NCBI GenBank assembly: GCA_030549335.1
Contig: CM060193.1
Coordinates: 48,751,891 to 48,815,890 of the forward strand
Length of the DNA: 64,000 nucleotides
Direction of reading: 5' to 3'
From: Pontederia crassipes
Lineage: Eukaryota; Streptophyta; Magnoliopsida; Commelinales; Pontederiaceae
The notes beneath the pieces are model-generated. The model had not been told where the DNA came from, ran no database searches, and saw only the letters and a list, made by a program, of their open reading frames with translations. Below, piece by piece: positions 14,201-24,588 of the stretch (the first letter of the stretch is position 1; the number at the start of each line of letters is the position of its first letter). The position numbers and the translations under genes are program-made.

Positions 14201-17200
14201 AGAGAGGTGTAAGGAAAACAATATTAGAGATGTAAAAACAATAAACTACCAGGAATGCTTAATAAGTGTAAGAATGACTATCTGATTGGAACCACATTTG
14301 TGGATCAAAGCTTTTTAGATATTAGTCCTACCACTTAACTAGATTTCAATCTATTTTTACCTATTCATTAGAATTATTCAGAATATTCATTCAGCATGAA
14401 GCTGGTCACTTCTTGATAGCATACTTACTTGGAGTTCTTCCTAAAGGATTTACATTGTCAAGTTTAGATGCCTTCATAAAGGAAAGAACACTCAATGTAC
14501 AAGCTGGCACTGCTTTTGTGGATTTTGAGTTTGTTGAAGAAGTAAGGATATGGTATCATGTTATATGAAATTTATTTAGACGAATATCACTGTTTTTTGA
14601 ATGTACTGGTACATGATCTTCATTTGACACCTTACATTTGTGGACTTGGAGTACTACATTGTCCTTAATTCAATTTATAAATCACAATTCGTTGCTCTTC
14701 AAGAGGATCCGAAGTTCTTTGTCGTTTCAAGTATCAAAGCGCCATGGATAGTTATGGAAATTCTTTTAAACTATAACCATCCATATTTAGTGTTGCACCA
14801 AAGTTCATTGCATGCATGAATAGTGAGTTTCAGTGCCATAGTAAAGAAGGATCGGACCTCTTTCATAAGGCAGAACAGAATTTCTTTCACCAGGGAACGG
14901 TCACCCAGTTTGAAATATTTGGTTTCCATTCCCTAAAGCTAAAACCTTTTCAAGAATGGGTGATACCAATCCACCAGATCATGGTTTTGATGGTCCATAC
15001 ATTTATGATGATGTCGTCATGTATAGACGTAAGGTGAATATGTGCTATCTAACAAATCAATCCAGATAACTCCGCCTATGTTTTATAGCCGGTCCCAAGC
15101 CCGGATAAAGGAGGAGGGTTGTGTTAGGCCCCGACAGCCAGCGTAAAACCCTGTCGAATCTCATGAACATGGATCAACGAAGTCGTATGATCCATGTAAC
15201 CGACCCCACCTAGTGGGATAAGGCTTTGTTGTTGTTTGTATGTATGATCAAAGAACAACTCTTTCTAAGAAGTCAAAGAACAAATTGACTGGTGATTTCT
15301 CTAAACTGTGACTTCAGAGTGCCCAAGCTTGGGCTAGCTCAAGAATTTACATTGCAAACACACATTATAACCAATAATCAATTGTGTGTTCCTACTTTTT
15401 TTTCTTTTTCCGGGAATCGTCAGTATTTGTATTAATAAGGTCATGAACACTGTTATCCTGATGATTCTAAGTACATCCTACAACTATGCAAGAGCAGCAA
15501 CCTAATTATTATCTCCTATGTACTTGACAAAATCCTACTTCTTCAATTTCCTCATTCTTATAATGCAAAGCCAAGTTAGAGCCTCATTTGATGGACTAAA
15601 GAAATTTTGCCAGTTCAACTGTGGACAAACCAAAACCCAAATAGAAAAAACTGCAAAAAGACCTGACTGCACAAAAGAAAAATAAAATCTCAAACAGATT
15701 ACACTCATTAAGTATTTAATTTATGGCAACCCAAGCATGTGTTAATATGAAACTTCCTGATAGGAAAGTAGCTAAGAAGACAATTCTGAATCAAAATCAG
15801 CTCATACAGTTGCTGCATCAGGTAACTCTTTGGAAACTTTTGAAGGTGCACCATCAGGTACACTGATACAATTGCGGTATCCAGCCTCCTCCATTGAAAG
15901 CTTATCCATTTCACCTTCAACCTATTTTAACACAAAAATAAAGAAGTTTATGGCCTGCCAGAAATAAAGTTTGTTTGCCATTAACATGCAGATGAAAGAC
16001 AATGGATTGCAGGGTTACAATGATAATATCCTTCGCATCCTTTACATCATCAAGACCATAAAAAATCCGTTCGCAGTTTGGTTCCTGGTGGATTGGAGAA
16101 ACAACATAAATCATGAAATTAAGAAAATAAAATATCTTCAAAGTAACCAATGAAGATTGCAATATTCTGGTAGAAATAAATGCTAAAACAGACCTGATAA
16201 AATTTCTTTGCCACTGTACGATACTTGCAGCTTACAAGAGATCCATTTCGTCTATAAGGAAATGCAATTACAATCTGTATATAATAGGAAGACATTCTTA
16301 CACTTGAGAGAAATCAATCTACTTCTAGTTATGGAGGTAGCAAAGTTCTGATGCCAAAATATTCAAACCTCATCATTATGTTTCCGTTGCATGATACCAT
16401 TTCGTCGAAGTGTTTCTCTTCTTATCATTCTCTCGGAAAAGTACGCAATGAGCTGAAAATGGATTGGATTAAAATGTAGACCATAAGTCAAAGCATATTC
16501 AAACACAACAAAGCTCCTAACAGTGTGCATGAAGTTATCACATAAAGATATGGGAGCCAAACTTTCTATTCCTATATAGAACTCACATAAAGACATGGTA
16601 ACCTTAAAACCTCAGACATCATAAAAACAAGAACAAACAAGCTCAAAGAAGACATGTTCGCAAATGACTAGAAGTTAAAGCAGAACTGACAGAATACACA
16701 ACAGGAAATGCAAAGAGGACCTGGAATATTGTTTGTAATAAGTTTTGTCAATAAGAAGCACAATAAAGGTTCATAATGTTGAAAATGAAGAAAATGGCTT
16801 AGTAATCAGAAGAATAATTTAAACTCCTCCATTTCAGAGGATATTTCGTAGGGTAATTGCTTCTTCAAAACTACAAACATAGAAATTCAAAAGACGAAGA
16901 CCAGTAAGCATAGAAAGAAAACGTAGATGGCAGGAGGAATTACCACATACCTCTTCGCACAAAGGCTCTAGATTAAGTCCCTTTTCTGTTATGACCCTAT
17001 AATCCTTTGGGATGACAGCTTGAGTTGTGGCCTTACGTGTCTTGACATCACTCGCAACCTACAATGAGAGTTCAGATTATAAGAATTCATCAGAGACATT
17101 CTACCTTCAAAACATGATAATGGAATTAGTGTATATGAAAGAGTGATACATTTACATGTCCTTTCCAACCACATTTAGCTCTGAAGCATGACCAGAATGC

Positions 17201-18173
17201 TAACTCTCTACAGGATAAAGAAAGAACGCAAATTTTGAAGGACGAACATGATAAATGCTGACAACAAATAGTACAAGTGAAGCCGAAAGATAACAAAAGG
17301 AGAAACTCACCCATCTTCACGGATGAAAACAGATAGACTCATCTCCTGGGTTGACCCTCCTTGACACTATAATCACAAAGACAATTAACGTCCTGTATCT
17401 AGAGAAAATACATATATGCTTTGGTATCCACATACAGAAATATATGTCCAGCTATGTACAAAAAGATTTATTGCATGGGTACAGAAATAACCCCCAGCAA
17501 TATGAGCTTGACTCTCAAAGATCTTAGTTACAGTGTTTCAACTATACGAAATTTTGAGATACCAAAAAAATCAATAGTATGAATTTCAACATCTAGTTTA
17601 GCAAAGAGGAGCAGATACTTGACAACACAAAGGGCAATGAGGCACCTTTGGGCATAGCAACTTGTTATACTGGCCGGGTTTGCAAACAACGGGCGGAATC
17701 CCCTCCGTCTGAAGCCTGGCCTTCAACAGCGCAAGGCGCTGCGCCAAAGCCTTCGCGTCTTGCGGCTGCGCCACTTGAACTAATTTTTCATATCAAAACA
17801 AGGAGAAAAAAGGGAAACAAATCAAACCAAGCATCCCATAAACGAAACGCGTCTAACACAAAAGTGTCGACTATTTTACCCAAAAAAGAAAAAATCAACC
17901 TCTTTTACCAGTATTCGAGGCCTCCGGTGGGTAATAAGTGTAGGATCGAGCGGACTTATGGGAGTGGACGAGGGACTTGGAGCTGGGGCGCTTCAGAGGG
18001 GCGAAGCGGATGTACGCGTGGAGGCGGAGGAATTGAGAGGAAGAGGAGGACGAGAAGGGCAAGGGGGCGCCGGCGCCGTTGGTGGAGCATCTCGCCGGGA
18101 GGCGCTTGGCGCCGGCCATGAGGACGCTGGAATGGCGGAGGGTGTGGAGGTGGCGACAGGGGAGCGGGGACAT
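2230..18173 (-). CDS. TWINKLE: TWINKLE-type organellar DNA primase-helicase
   Basis: A dual primase and hexameric 5'-3' helicase that replicates plastid and mitochondrial DNA. Exons, all with GT/AG and matching phases: 18173-17909, 17779-17646, 17366-17311, 17207-17156, 17058-16951, 16452-16369, 16274-16194, 16084-16019, 15921-15808, 13642-13595, 13492-13407, 13186-13126, 9269-9087, 8886-8755, 8680-8619, 3356-3273, 3063-2932, 2773-2677, 2602-2468, 2385-2318. The frame is open for 682 codons; the plant family is about 700. The first ~88 residues are Ser/Arg-rich, like a transit peptide; a second Met is at residue 19. The primase zinc site is CPKC (131-134) with C159 and C164. The Toprim domain shows VEGEMDKL (283-290) and ATDADAPG (343-350). 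Walker A is GVPNSGKS (457-464), Walker B is LVIDPYNEL (567-575), and VAHP follows (610-613). The terminal exon is uncertain: an acceptor near 2257 gives a stop at 2230, one near 2255 gives a stop at 2237. Introns hold many transposons, yet no coding exon is broken. Confidence 0.93.
3595..5356 (-). pseudogene. RTE-type LINE, 5'-truncated, broken RT ORF
   Basis: A non-LTR retrotransposon in TWINKLE intron 15, same orientation as the host gene. The reverse-transcriptase domain (about 5138-4269) shows NGKAVGPDGIP, the RQFGFMPGRST block and the catalytic LFADDIVFLAD block near 4370. The C-terminal thumb continues at 4265-3621 with DNRLRWFGHVQRRP. Two breaks are visible: an in-frame TAA at 4266-4268 and a one-base frameshift near 5222 that separates the upstream piece (5356-5126). 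The 3' end carries a (TTG)n tail plus the block shared with the SINEs. Relative to the copy at 57225 the tail lacks about 18 bases. No endonuclease domain is present, so it is truncated at its 5' end. Confidence 0.88.
5357..5619. other. Intron sequence, no feature seen
   Basis: TWINKLE intron 15 between the RTE LINE and the L1 remnant. Nothing recognisable apart from possible decayed leading sequence of the L1-type element. Confidence 0.4.
5620..7420 (+). pseudogene. Decayed L1-type LINE (RT to RT zinc-binding)
   Basis: The plus strand encodes recognisable L1 reverse-transcriptase pieces in changing frames: DFTKGYDSLDWSFLW (from ~5680), the catalytic ADDTIVFMED (~5993), and LPIQYLGLPLIDKRT (~6206) of the region after the RT palm. 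A cysteine cluster, CALCGCTDEDKNCFF (~7205), matches the plant RT zinc-binding domain. Stops and frameshifts occur throughout, so it is dead. It lies in TWINKLE intron 15, antisense to the gene. Confidence 0.75.
7421..7737. other. Intron sequence, no feature seen
   Basis: Part of TWINKLE intron 15 between the L1 remnant and a SINE. Open frames here (7462-7686 +, 7393-7590 -) have no recognisable domain. Confidence 0.4.
7738..7905 (-). repeat. Au-type SINE, copy 2 (LINE-tail chimera, 5'-truncated)
   Basis: The SINE reads on the minus strand with a (TTG)n tail. Its 5' end (GGTCCCAAGCCC portion) is missing at 7905. Between the shared tail and the SINE body it carries GCCATTCCGCTCTATTAG plus a few bases, which is LINE 3' sequence seen at 3640-3670 and 57285-57308. 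Confidence 0.85.
8216..8399 (-). repeat. Au-type SINE, copy 3 (full length)
   Basis: A complete copy on the minus strand, from AACTCCGCC at 8399 down to a long (TTG)n tail at 8216. It has no LINE insert between tail and body. It lies in TWINKLE intron 15, about 200 bases from exon 15. Confidence 0.88.
9569..10577 (+). mobile_element. LTR-retrotransposon 5' end with duplicated PBS
   Basis: An LTR begins TGATAGGAACCTAG at 9569 and ends CTAGGAACCTATCA at 9879, so its termini are inverted repeats. It is followed by TTGGTATTAGAG, which resembles an initiator tRNA-Met primer-binding site. A TATAAATA box lies near 9706. A 141-bp segment covering the LTR 3' part plus PBS is duplicated in tandem (9752-9892 and 9893-10033). 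Downstream, ATGGCTTCTCAAG near 10250 follows an intron-acceptor-like TGTGCAG. No second LTR is found; the element is a fragment in TWINKLE intron 12. Confidence 0.65.
10580..10757 (-). repeat. Au-type SINE, copy 4
   Basis: A full-length copy on the minus strand with a (TTG)n tail at 10580 and the 5' end AACTCCGCC at 10757. It lies at the border of the LTR fragment in TWINKLE intron 12. Confidence 0.87.
10920..12290. repeat. Two diverged direct copies, possible LTR remnant pair
   Basis: Two stretches are alike in order and content. Both contain AGCATCAATT (10938, 11688), a CTTCTCTTGTGCTT block, GTGAGCTCC (~11205 and ~11810), TGTGCCTTACCTCTC, CATCAACAA and a TTGTGTTTGCTTTCTCC block, and both end in a C-rich run (11640-11660 and 12258-12280). 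The first copy has an extra ~150 bp. The C-rich end resembles the junction of some Ty1-copia LTRs, but no coding sequence supports that. Confidence 0.4.
12291..13125. other. Intron sequence, no feature seen
   Basis: AT-rich part of TWINKLE intron 12, ending at exon 12. No repeat or gene recognised. Confidence 0.4.
14395..14541 (+). pseudogene. Captured exon of a VIR3-like chloroplast metalloprotease-like gene
   Basis: 49 codons open without a stop, beginning HEAGHFLIAYLLGVLPKG and ending TAFVDFEFVEE. The block is flanked by a good acceptor (CATTCAG, 14388-14394) and donor (GTAAGG, 14542-14547). I recognise it as an exon of the plant family typified by VIRESCENT3/At1g56180, chloroplast proteins with a HEAGH zinc-protease-like motif. 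No neighbouring exon of that gene is visible within several hundred bases on either side. It lies in TWINKLE intron 9, antisense to the host. Most likely it is a gene fragment carried in by a transposon; the identification is from memory of the family. Confidence 0.7.
15068..15239 (+). repeat. Au-type SINE, copy 5
   Basis: A full-length copy on the plus strand, opposite to the other long copies. It starts AACTCCGCCTATG, contains GGTCCCAAGCCCGG and ends GGATAAGGCTTTGTTGTTG. It lies in TWINKLE intron 9. Confidence 0.88.
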
Positions 18174-20757
18174 TATGGGAAGACGAGAAGGGCGAGAGCT
18201 CTCGCCGACTCAGTGCATGGCCGGAGGGGAGGAGGGGCAGATAGGGGGGAAAGAAATAAATAAAACGCCAGACCAGTGGAGGAAGGAACCGGTTCACGAC
18301 GAGGTTTAAGTTAGGGTTTTATTATCTTGACAACAAATGGCGACTCGAATTGTAATTGATTCAGTGCGATTGACTCATCATTTTCGGATATTACCATGAA
18401 AACCGAAAAAAATGAGAAATTTTTAATATGTATATAAGGGACGAAAGTTATTCGAATTTTTTCATGAAAATTTTTTATTCGTAAATTCTGAATATTATTT
18501 TTTAAAATGTAAGCTTGTTTTTTTTTAAAGAATTGACTTAGGCGGCTTGAATTTTTTTTATGGAAACCCTAATTTAAAATAATAACATATTCTTAAAAAT
18601 TATAAATAATTGATAAGACTAATTTTTAAATTTAACTATATGTTAAAGCAATATCATGTTACATGATTAATTTAATATTTAACTTTATGAAAATAGGTTA
18701 CTAATTTGATAATGTTCATATATTCTGAATGAATTAAAAATTAAATCTACTAAATTTTTCAATCTCCAAATATCATTAACCAATTCCTAACTAGCAGATC
18801 ATAAGGTTTTAGACATTGAACCTAGTGTTTGCATTTTGACATATTGTGTGACTTAATTTAGAAAATGGTAAAGTGTTTTTCGGACAATCAGCGTTCAGTC
18901 TTTTCATTCAAAACTAAAAAGTTGGTTGATGTGTCAAACATGAGATGCGAGAGTTGAAAATGCAAAATAATGAGGAATAATCACAATTCGCAAAAAATTT
19001 AATGATAAGGGATCAAGTTATTCTTAAAGTGCCTTCTAGAAGTGACCCCACTCAACAAAAAAAGTTCCAAAATTTGATTTAAAGTTATAATTTCTCAACA
19101 CAAAGGCTACAAGCATACAGTATTTTTGTAATACTTAGTTTAATCCATAAGGACAAAGTCAAAAACTCACATTAGTCGAAACCATTTTGAATGAAGAACT
19201 AAATAGAGAAATGTTATTCGAAGTAAGAAAGTAAAATACTACTAAATTAAAAAGTTTAATAAACATAAATTATATTAATTTTTATGAAATTTTAATGTAA
19301 GTAGAAAATAAGACGTAAAGACAGAAATAAGCAAGAGAAAAAAATCAATAGAAATGGACATCAACACTTAGGTATTGTTTCAGGAGATCTTTTTTCTAAA
19401 ACCAATAGAAATCACATAAAATAGCAATGGATGTTTTTACTCATGGATGATTCCGTTCTCGCGGTAATCATCTCCCGAGGACAAGTCACCTCATGATTAT
19501 TGACTCTACAATTTGCAAGGTTGAAAACATTACCTAGAAAGCATTCATCACAGCATCCATCATCCTCTCACAATTCCTAGTCATTTTAGGTGTCAAGTAT
19601 GGAAATGGGTTCAATTTCCTGGAGTGACTCCACTTTCAAACTTAGGTATGTCTTCTATCATAGATTGAAGCACAACCAACATCTCTCAATCACATAGATT
19701 GTAAACAAAAATGACCATGATTAAATGAAAATAGAGTAAGAATAGAAATCTAATAAAGCTCCAAGTTCACTTCTTGACCTTACTTGATATTAATTGTCAA
19801 TCTCCCTTTTGGTAATCGAACTTAATGTCTGAAAAGTCAACATTCTAGCAGCAGAAACTACCACAATTGTTTATCAAAGTAAATATTTTCATGTTGAATT
19901 CAAAGCCATGGAGATTTAATTTTTTTCTAAAATCCATTCAAAAAATTATGCAATTATAATCTACCCCCACACTCAAATTGGGTTTTTAAAAAATAACAAA
20001 AGGAGTGAGAAGGAGATGAATGAACAAGAAAATTGACTAAGAGAAAAACTCATTCTTAAAATCAAGAAGAGCCTAACTAATATTGAAAACTCATTCTTAA
20101 AATACCTCTACACTGAATAAAAAATCTAGAAGTCCCAAATTTTAACTTCTTCAAGAATTTGCCAAATGCTGCCACCGCTTTGTTCCCAAGCTGCCCCAAG
20201 GTGATAAGTACTTCCTATTTGGAATAGGAACTCAATTCAGTCAGTGACAACTTCCCAATTGATGTCACATACTCAAGGTAAAAATGAGAACACTTCCCTT
20301 TATACTCGAATGTGAACTTTTTTAGCATTCCTCCACCTATTCAACATATGAAACAAAATTATGAGTTTCAATGATTATGAGTTTACTTATTATCTGAAAA
20401 TGAAGTTTTAAATTCATTTAAGTTGTTTGGGATTATCAATATCATGCATGTCATAACTGGAAGAATTGAAAGAAATGCAATAGTGTATTCTGACTTGCAA
20501 AAGTGATTATTATAATTTCATTGTAATGTGTTTTGAGAATTAATGGTTTTGATTTAAAAAATATTGATTTATTTTTATTACTCTCAAAATAAAAATTAAA
20601 GTGTGAAATATTGATTGATTTAATTTGAGAATTTATCTTTATTGATTAATCATAGTAGTATAACTCAGGAAACACCATAATCATCAAATCTAAATATTTT
20701 AAATATGTTGATCATTATATTAATTGTTTCTTTACTCTTTTTTTCTTAATTATTCCA
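18174..20757. other. Intergenic upstream of TWINKLE, no gene seen
   Basis: The first ~130 bases hold the GC-rich TWINKLE 5' leader and proximal promoter; a TATA box is not obvious. From about 18350 the sequence is AT-rich with no open frame over 60 codons and no recognised repeat. Confidence 0.5.
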
Positions 20758-20944
20758 AAGTTATTTCCATAAATCACTCCTAAACTATCGTGATTTTTCA
20801 CGTCTAACATCAAACTACGAACTTATTTTTTTGAATCTCTAAACTGTAGCGACTTTTTCACTTTAATCCTTTCGTCCACTTCTATTACATTTTTCATTAA
20901 CTTCATTTTTATCATTTATGAAAAGTCAAAATTACTCTTCAACA

Positions 20945-21127
20945 TCATAAAAAAATAAAGAAAGCGAGGGATCGCCCTACGCCACTCCCAAAGTCCGGCC
21001 GCGTGGTGAGGAGGACCATGCGAGCGGTGGACCTCGCCACGCCGTAGATGGCGTCGAAGGTTGAGAAGCCATCGGGGCCAACAAAGGCGAGGAGAAGGTC
21101 TCCGATGAAGATGGGAGGGGTCATCAT
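20945..21127 (-). pseudogene. Captured gene fragment, unknown protein
   Basis: An open frame inside the Pack-MULE reads MMTPPIFIGDLLLAFVGP and continues with FSTFDAIYGVARSTARM. It looks like real protein sequence rather than a shadow frame: balanced composition and a hydrophobic segment. I do not recognise the family. It runs into the left terminal repeat at 20945. Confidence 0.35.
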
Positions 21128-21479
21128 GTTTCCGACGACGTGTTGTCGCTGCCCCTAAACTCGTTGAAGAAAAAGCAAAAGGAGAGAGAGAAAGAGGGTG
21201 TGTGAAAGGATTAGATCTATGTGCCATTAGCCATCAGTCGTCGCCACTGCACTCACCATAGAACAGGCGAGAAGAGAGAAAGAGAGAGGGAAAACACGAG
21301 TAGCACTTGGTGGATCGCAGCACCCGCTAGAGCCCCCCTCTTTCCCTGCACACGTAGATGCAAAGAAAGAGGGAAAGAGAAGGTGGGGCTGCATCAGCAT
21401 GCATAGGGAAAGAGGGCTCTTTCCTTGCATCGCCGTGCGCAAGGAAAGATGGAAAGAGAAGGGGTGACCCTCACTTCCT

Positions 21480-21820
21480 TTGGCGCCTGTCCACCGGTGG
21501 CGGCGACAATGATCTTTGAGGCCTTGATGGGGGAGTTGTCGAGGCCGTCGGCAATGACGAGGAGTATCATGTGGATCTCGGATTAGAACTCCTTCCTGTC
21601 GATGGTGTCGTTGTTGTCCACAACGAATTGCTTGAAGATGCAGTTGCAGAGCAGATCTCGACTGGCGGGGTGGTGACGTCATTGTCGAAGTGGGTCTCGA
21701 GGAGGCGGAAGGTCTCGATGGCCTTCTGGAGTTTCGAGTGGGAGAGGGCGCCATCTCCATTGAGGTCCAACGTGAAGCACTCATCAACGCTCCTATGGAA
21801 TGCTGGACCGTGGAGCCGTC
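21480..21820 (-). pseudogene. Captured EF-hand protein fragment
   Basis: The minus strand carries DGSTV near 21810, then SVDECF, an EF-hand loop DLNGDGALSHSK (~21765-21730) and LQKAIETFRLLETHF. After a frameshift near 21665 it continues with FKQFVDNNDTIDRKEF, a stop, and then IVAATGGQAP (~21500). This order matches a plant family of small EF-hand proteins that begin with a DGSTVR motif. The first loop has Lys, not Glu, at position 12. Frameshift plus nonsense codon make it a pseudogene carried in the Pack-MULE. Confidence 0.65.
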
Positions 21821-22050
21821 GTGGAACGAAGTCGAGCGGATAGGGATGAGGAGAGAGGATGAGGGGGATGAAGGGTAATTTTGACTTTTTATAAATGAAA
21901 AAATGAAGTTAATGGAAAATATAACATAAGTGGACAGAAGGATTAAAGTGAAAAAGTCATGATAGTTTAGGGGTAAAAAAGATAAGTTCGTAATTTGGAG
22001 TTAGACATAGAAAATCATGATAGTTCAGGGATGGTTTACGAAAATAACCC

Positions 22051-22544
22051 ATTTCTTTCTTCTCAGTATAATATATTAATAATTAGTACTTGAGGAACAT
22101 ATATTCATGACTTCATTATTTGAACAATTACTATAGTAACTGAATTCTCATCAACACCTAACAAAGTATGGAGTGACGTAGATACATCTTGAATAAAGCA
22201 AACTTGTCTTATTTTTATCAAACACCCTAATAATTAATCATCACCAAGGTTGATCTTGATTTATGAGTCATTAATATCAATAGTTTTCCAAAGTTTTGGC
22301 ATCAATTGAAAAAGGAGCCCACTCTACTGGCTATGGTGAAATCGGAAAATTTATTTCTAACATGTCAATCAAGTTGGATGAGCTCCATCTTTCAAAGGTG
22401 AAAAAAAATAAAAGTTTGGTGAGTTCCATGAATGGGAATTTGCAAGTGGGAAATCAATTTGAAATATTCCCAAAACATATGCTAAAAATTCTAATTACGT
22501 AAAAAAGCAAGGGAAACTTATCAATAATTAACTTCTGGCAGAGG
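22051..22544. other. Spacer, no feature seen
   Basis: Sequence between the Pack-MULE and an LTR fragment. An open frame at 22296-22502 (+) has no recognisable domain. Confidence 0.4.
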
Positions 22545-23502
22545 TGTAACATCCCAAAATCTGGCCCCAATTTAGTTGCCGAACCCTATGCGGCATTACT
22601 TTCATGACCTAATTACATCAAAACATCACAGCGGAAACAAGATAATAACATAAAACGATAATGTCATAACATAACGAAAGACTTCATAACGAATAAAATC
22701 CCAAGATAACAATACTAGCCCATGGACTACATAGACTCTAACATCAAGATCCAACATATGATTCATAATACATATCCGAGTTCGAATAAAAATATACGAC
22801 TCAAAAGCCCATAGGTCATACATACTTGACTCTCTATGAGTCCATCATCATAATATAAAAGGCTAAAAGATAACTTGGATCGTAGCCGGACCATCACATG
22901 TGTAATGTCTCCGTCATGAGGCTCTCGCCGTCGAACCTAAGCCACGTCCGTACCTGCACGGATCCATAGGGTGCAAAGAATTTCTCCCATTAAAATATGT
23001 TGAGACTTATGCATGCTATGATTTTATGACATAATCTTTATATGTCATGACATATGCATTTCATGAAACATGGATCACACTATATGACATGTGAGCATAG
23101 CATATAATAACTTATCATTATACTAAGGAACATCATCATTTCTCTTGTTTTACTATAATATTTTCTTACATAACATCATATGACAAGAGAACATACATTA
23201 GCATTATTTTTTGTGCTTTCATTATCATCATCTTCATCATTATGTCCCAAGTCATTGTTCATTGGAAAATACATGCACTGATGTAAGACTTTACCTCTTG
23301 GGCTTAGGTCTTCTTAAAGTACATACATAAGTGTAAGATTTTACTTTCTATCTCTATTTCATCTTTTCATTTTTTATCTTTATTTAGATAAATTCTTATC
23401 TTGGTGACTGGGAAGACCATGTTGATTCGCGAGACTTGGCTAGCTAGGCCGAGATCATTTTAGTCCCACTTGAAAACCCCACCATTGTAGGTGTGATAAT
23501 TT

Positions 23503-23632
23503 CCTTATGAACGAGCCACTTAAGCTAGCTAGTGACGACATATTCATTTATGAACGAGCCACTAAATTAACTAGTGACGACATGTTCATTTAGGAATGAG
23601 TCACGTAAGCTAGCTAGTGATGACATGTTCCC
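23503..23632. repeat. Three 43-bp tandem hairpin units in LTR
   Basis: Units at 23503-23546, 23547-23589 and 23590-23632 share TTATGAACGAG...AGTGACGACAT. Each centre can fold on itself: CACTTAAGCTAGCTAGTG, CACTAAATTAACTAGTG and TCACGTAAGCTAGCTAGTGA. It occupies the same place in this LTR as the hairpin arrays at 34758 and 47935 in the related LTRs. Confidence 0.65.
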
Positions 23633-23805
23633 CTTCATGATTATGATAAGACACCTTCATACCAATCCATCTTTTCATTACATTCATCAATACATACAAT
23701 CATTCAACACATGTTGCATATTTTAATCCTATTTAAGATCTTACATACTTCAAATTATGCTAAGTGTGAACATTTCAAACATATACATGTCCTGGACTAG
23801 TCACG

Positions 23806-24150
23806 ACCGTGCCCTCCCATGGGCACAGGACAGCCGAACACTTAAAACGTTTTATGTTGATAGTATATAGTCACGACTGTGCTCCAGATAGTCACGGTCA
23901 ACCTTCACGAGTTGGAAATTCTCCAACACGACTGGATTTTCTCTGTCTGTAATGGCACGTCTGTGACAGAACAATCATTTTTCGTCCGTTCTTGAAAATA
24001 TTCTAAGTCATGGGCGTTCTGGGGCGGCCATGCGACCACGAGGTCACGACCGTGATAGAACGTCTAAATTTCTCCTTTAGCCATTCTGACGCTAAGGCAT
24101 AGGATCCCAATATGGTCACGACCATACTTAAAAGTGTCACGACTGTGCTA
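23806..24150. repeat. Array of GTCACGACCGTG-like motifs in LTR
   Basis: At least six copies of GTCACGACCGTG or close variants (near 23808, 23871, 23901, 24043, 24115, 24137). The motif is partly palindromic (CACG..CGTG). It sits where the related LTRs carry CGGTCGACCG-like arrays. Confidence 0.65.
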
Positions 24151-24588
24151 GAGCCACATACGACCTTTCCCCTATTTTTTTTCTCATTTTTCCATCTTTT
24201 ACACATATATACAAACACCCTTGAGGTGCTCATCCATCCGAGCATGAACACTAAAAACTTTACACATCTCATCTAGGAGTAGCAATTTAATAATCTCATC
24301 ATAACAAATATAATGTACATAGGTATTTGCATCAAGAGTATTAAAACTACCAAACATATTCATATATGACAATAAGCAATTTCACCATATCTAAGTCATA
24401 AATAAAAGTAAAACATCATGATTCTAAACAAAATTAATAATGTAAAAGTAACTGTAACTAAGTCATGTAATAATGCAAAATAAACATAAGATAAACATGC
24501 ACATTCCTTCATCATTCTAGCAACGACCACGGATGTATGAACACCACTCTTGTTGATCCCATCTGATTCTAGCAACGGCCATTGCAAA

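Larger units (their letters stand above)
20758..22050. mobile_element. Pack-MULE-like element with long terminal inverted repeats
   Basis: About 185 bp at the left end (20758-20943) is roughly 80% matched by the reverse complement of the right end (21867-22050). Shared blocks include AACTATC, TTACGAACTTAT, ACTTTTTCACTTTAATCC and AAAAGTCAAAATTAC. Long terminal inverted repeats around GC-rich gene-derived cargo are typical of Mutator-like elements. The flanking 9-mers (AATTATTCC and ATTTCTTTC) match at only 6 of 9 positions, so the target duplication is decayed or my ends are a base or two off. No transposase is present, so the element is non-autonomous. Confidence 0.75.
22545..24515 (-). mobile_element. 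Truncated chromovirus-type LTR
   Basis: It starts on the plus strand as TGTAACATCCC at 22545, the complement of the LTR 3' end, and is clearly homologous over its length to the LTR at 33843-36508. Matching blocks include GACTTCA..AAATCCCAAGATA, GAGGCTCTCGCCG and TACCTGCACG. It stops near 24515 without reaching the LTR 5' terminus, so about 0.6 kb of U3 is missing. It ends about 70 bases from the stop codon of the PPR gene. Confidence 0.75.

Noticed and set aside
14816-15037. 73-codon plus-strand frame near the captured exon
   Set aside because: It might be another captured piece, but I see no motif and no splice-site pattern that joins it to the HEAGH exon.
17648-18309. Several long plus- and minus-strand frames around the TWINKLE first exon
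   Set aside because: They are overlapping shadows in GC-rich exon 1 and leader sequence. Only the frame starting at 18173 continues through all spliced exons.
23503-23632. Evenly spaced repeats that might suggest a CRISPR array
   Set aside because: Only three units, no unique spacers, inside a plant LTR; a tandem repeat in a eukaryotic genome.
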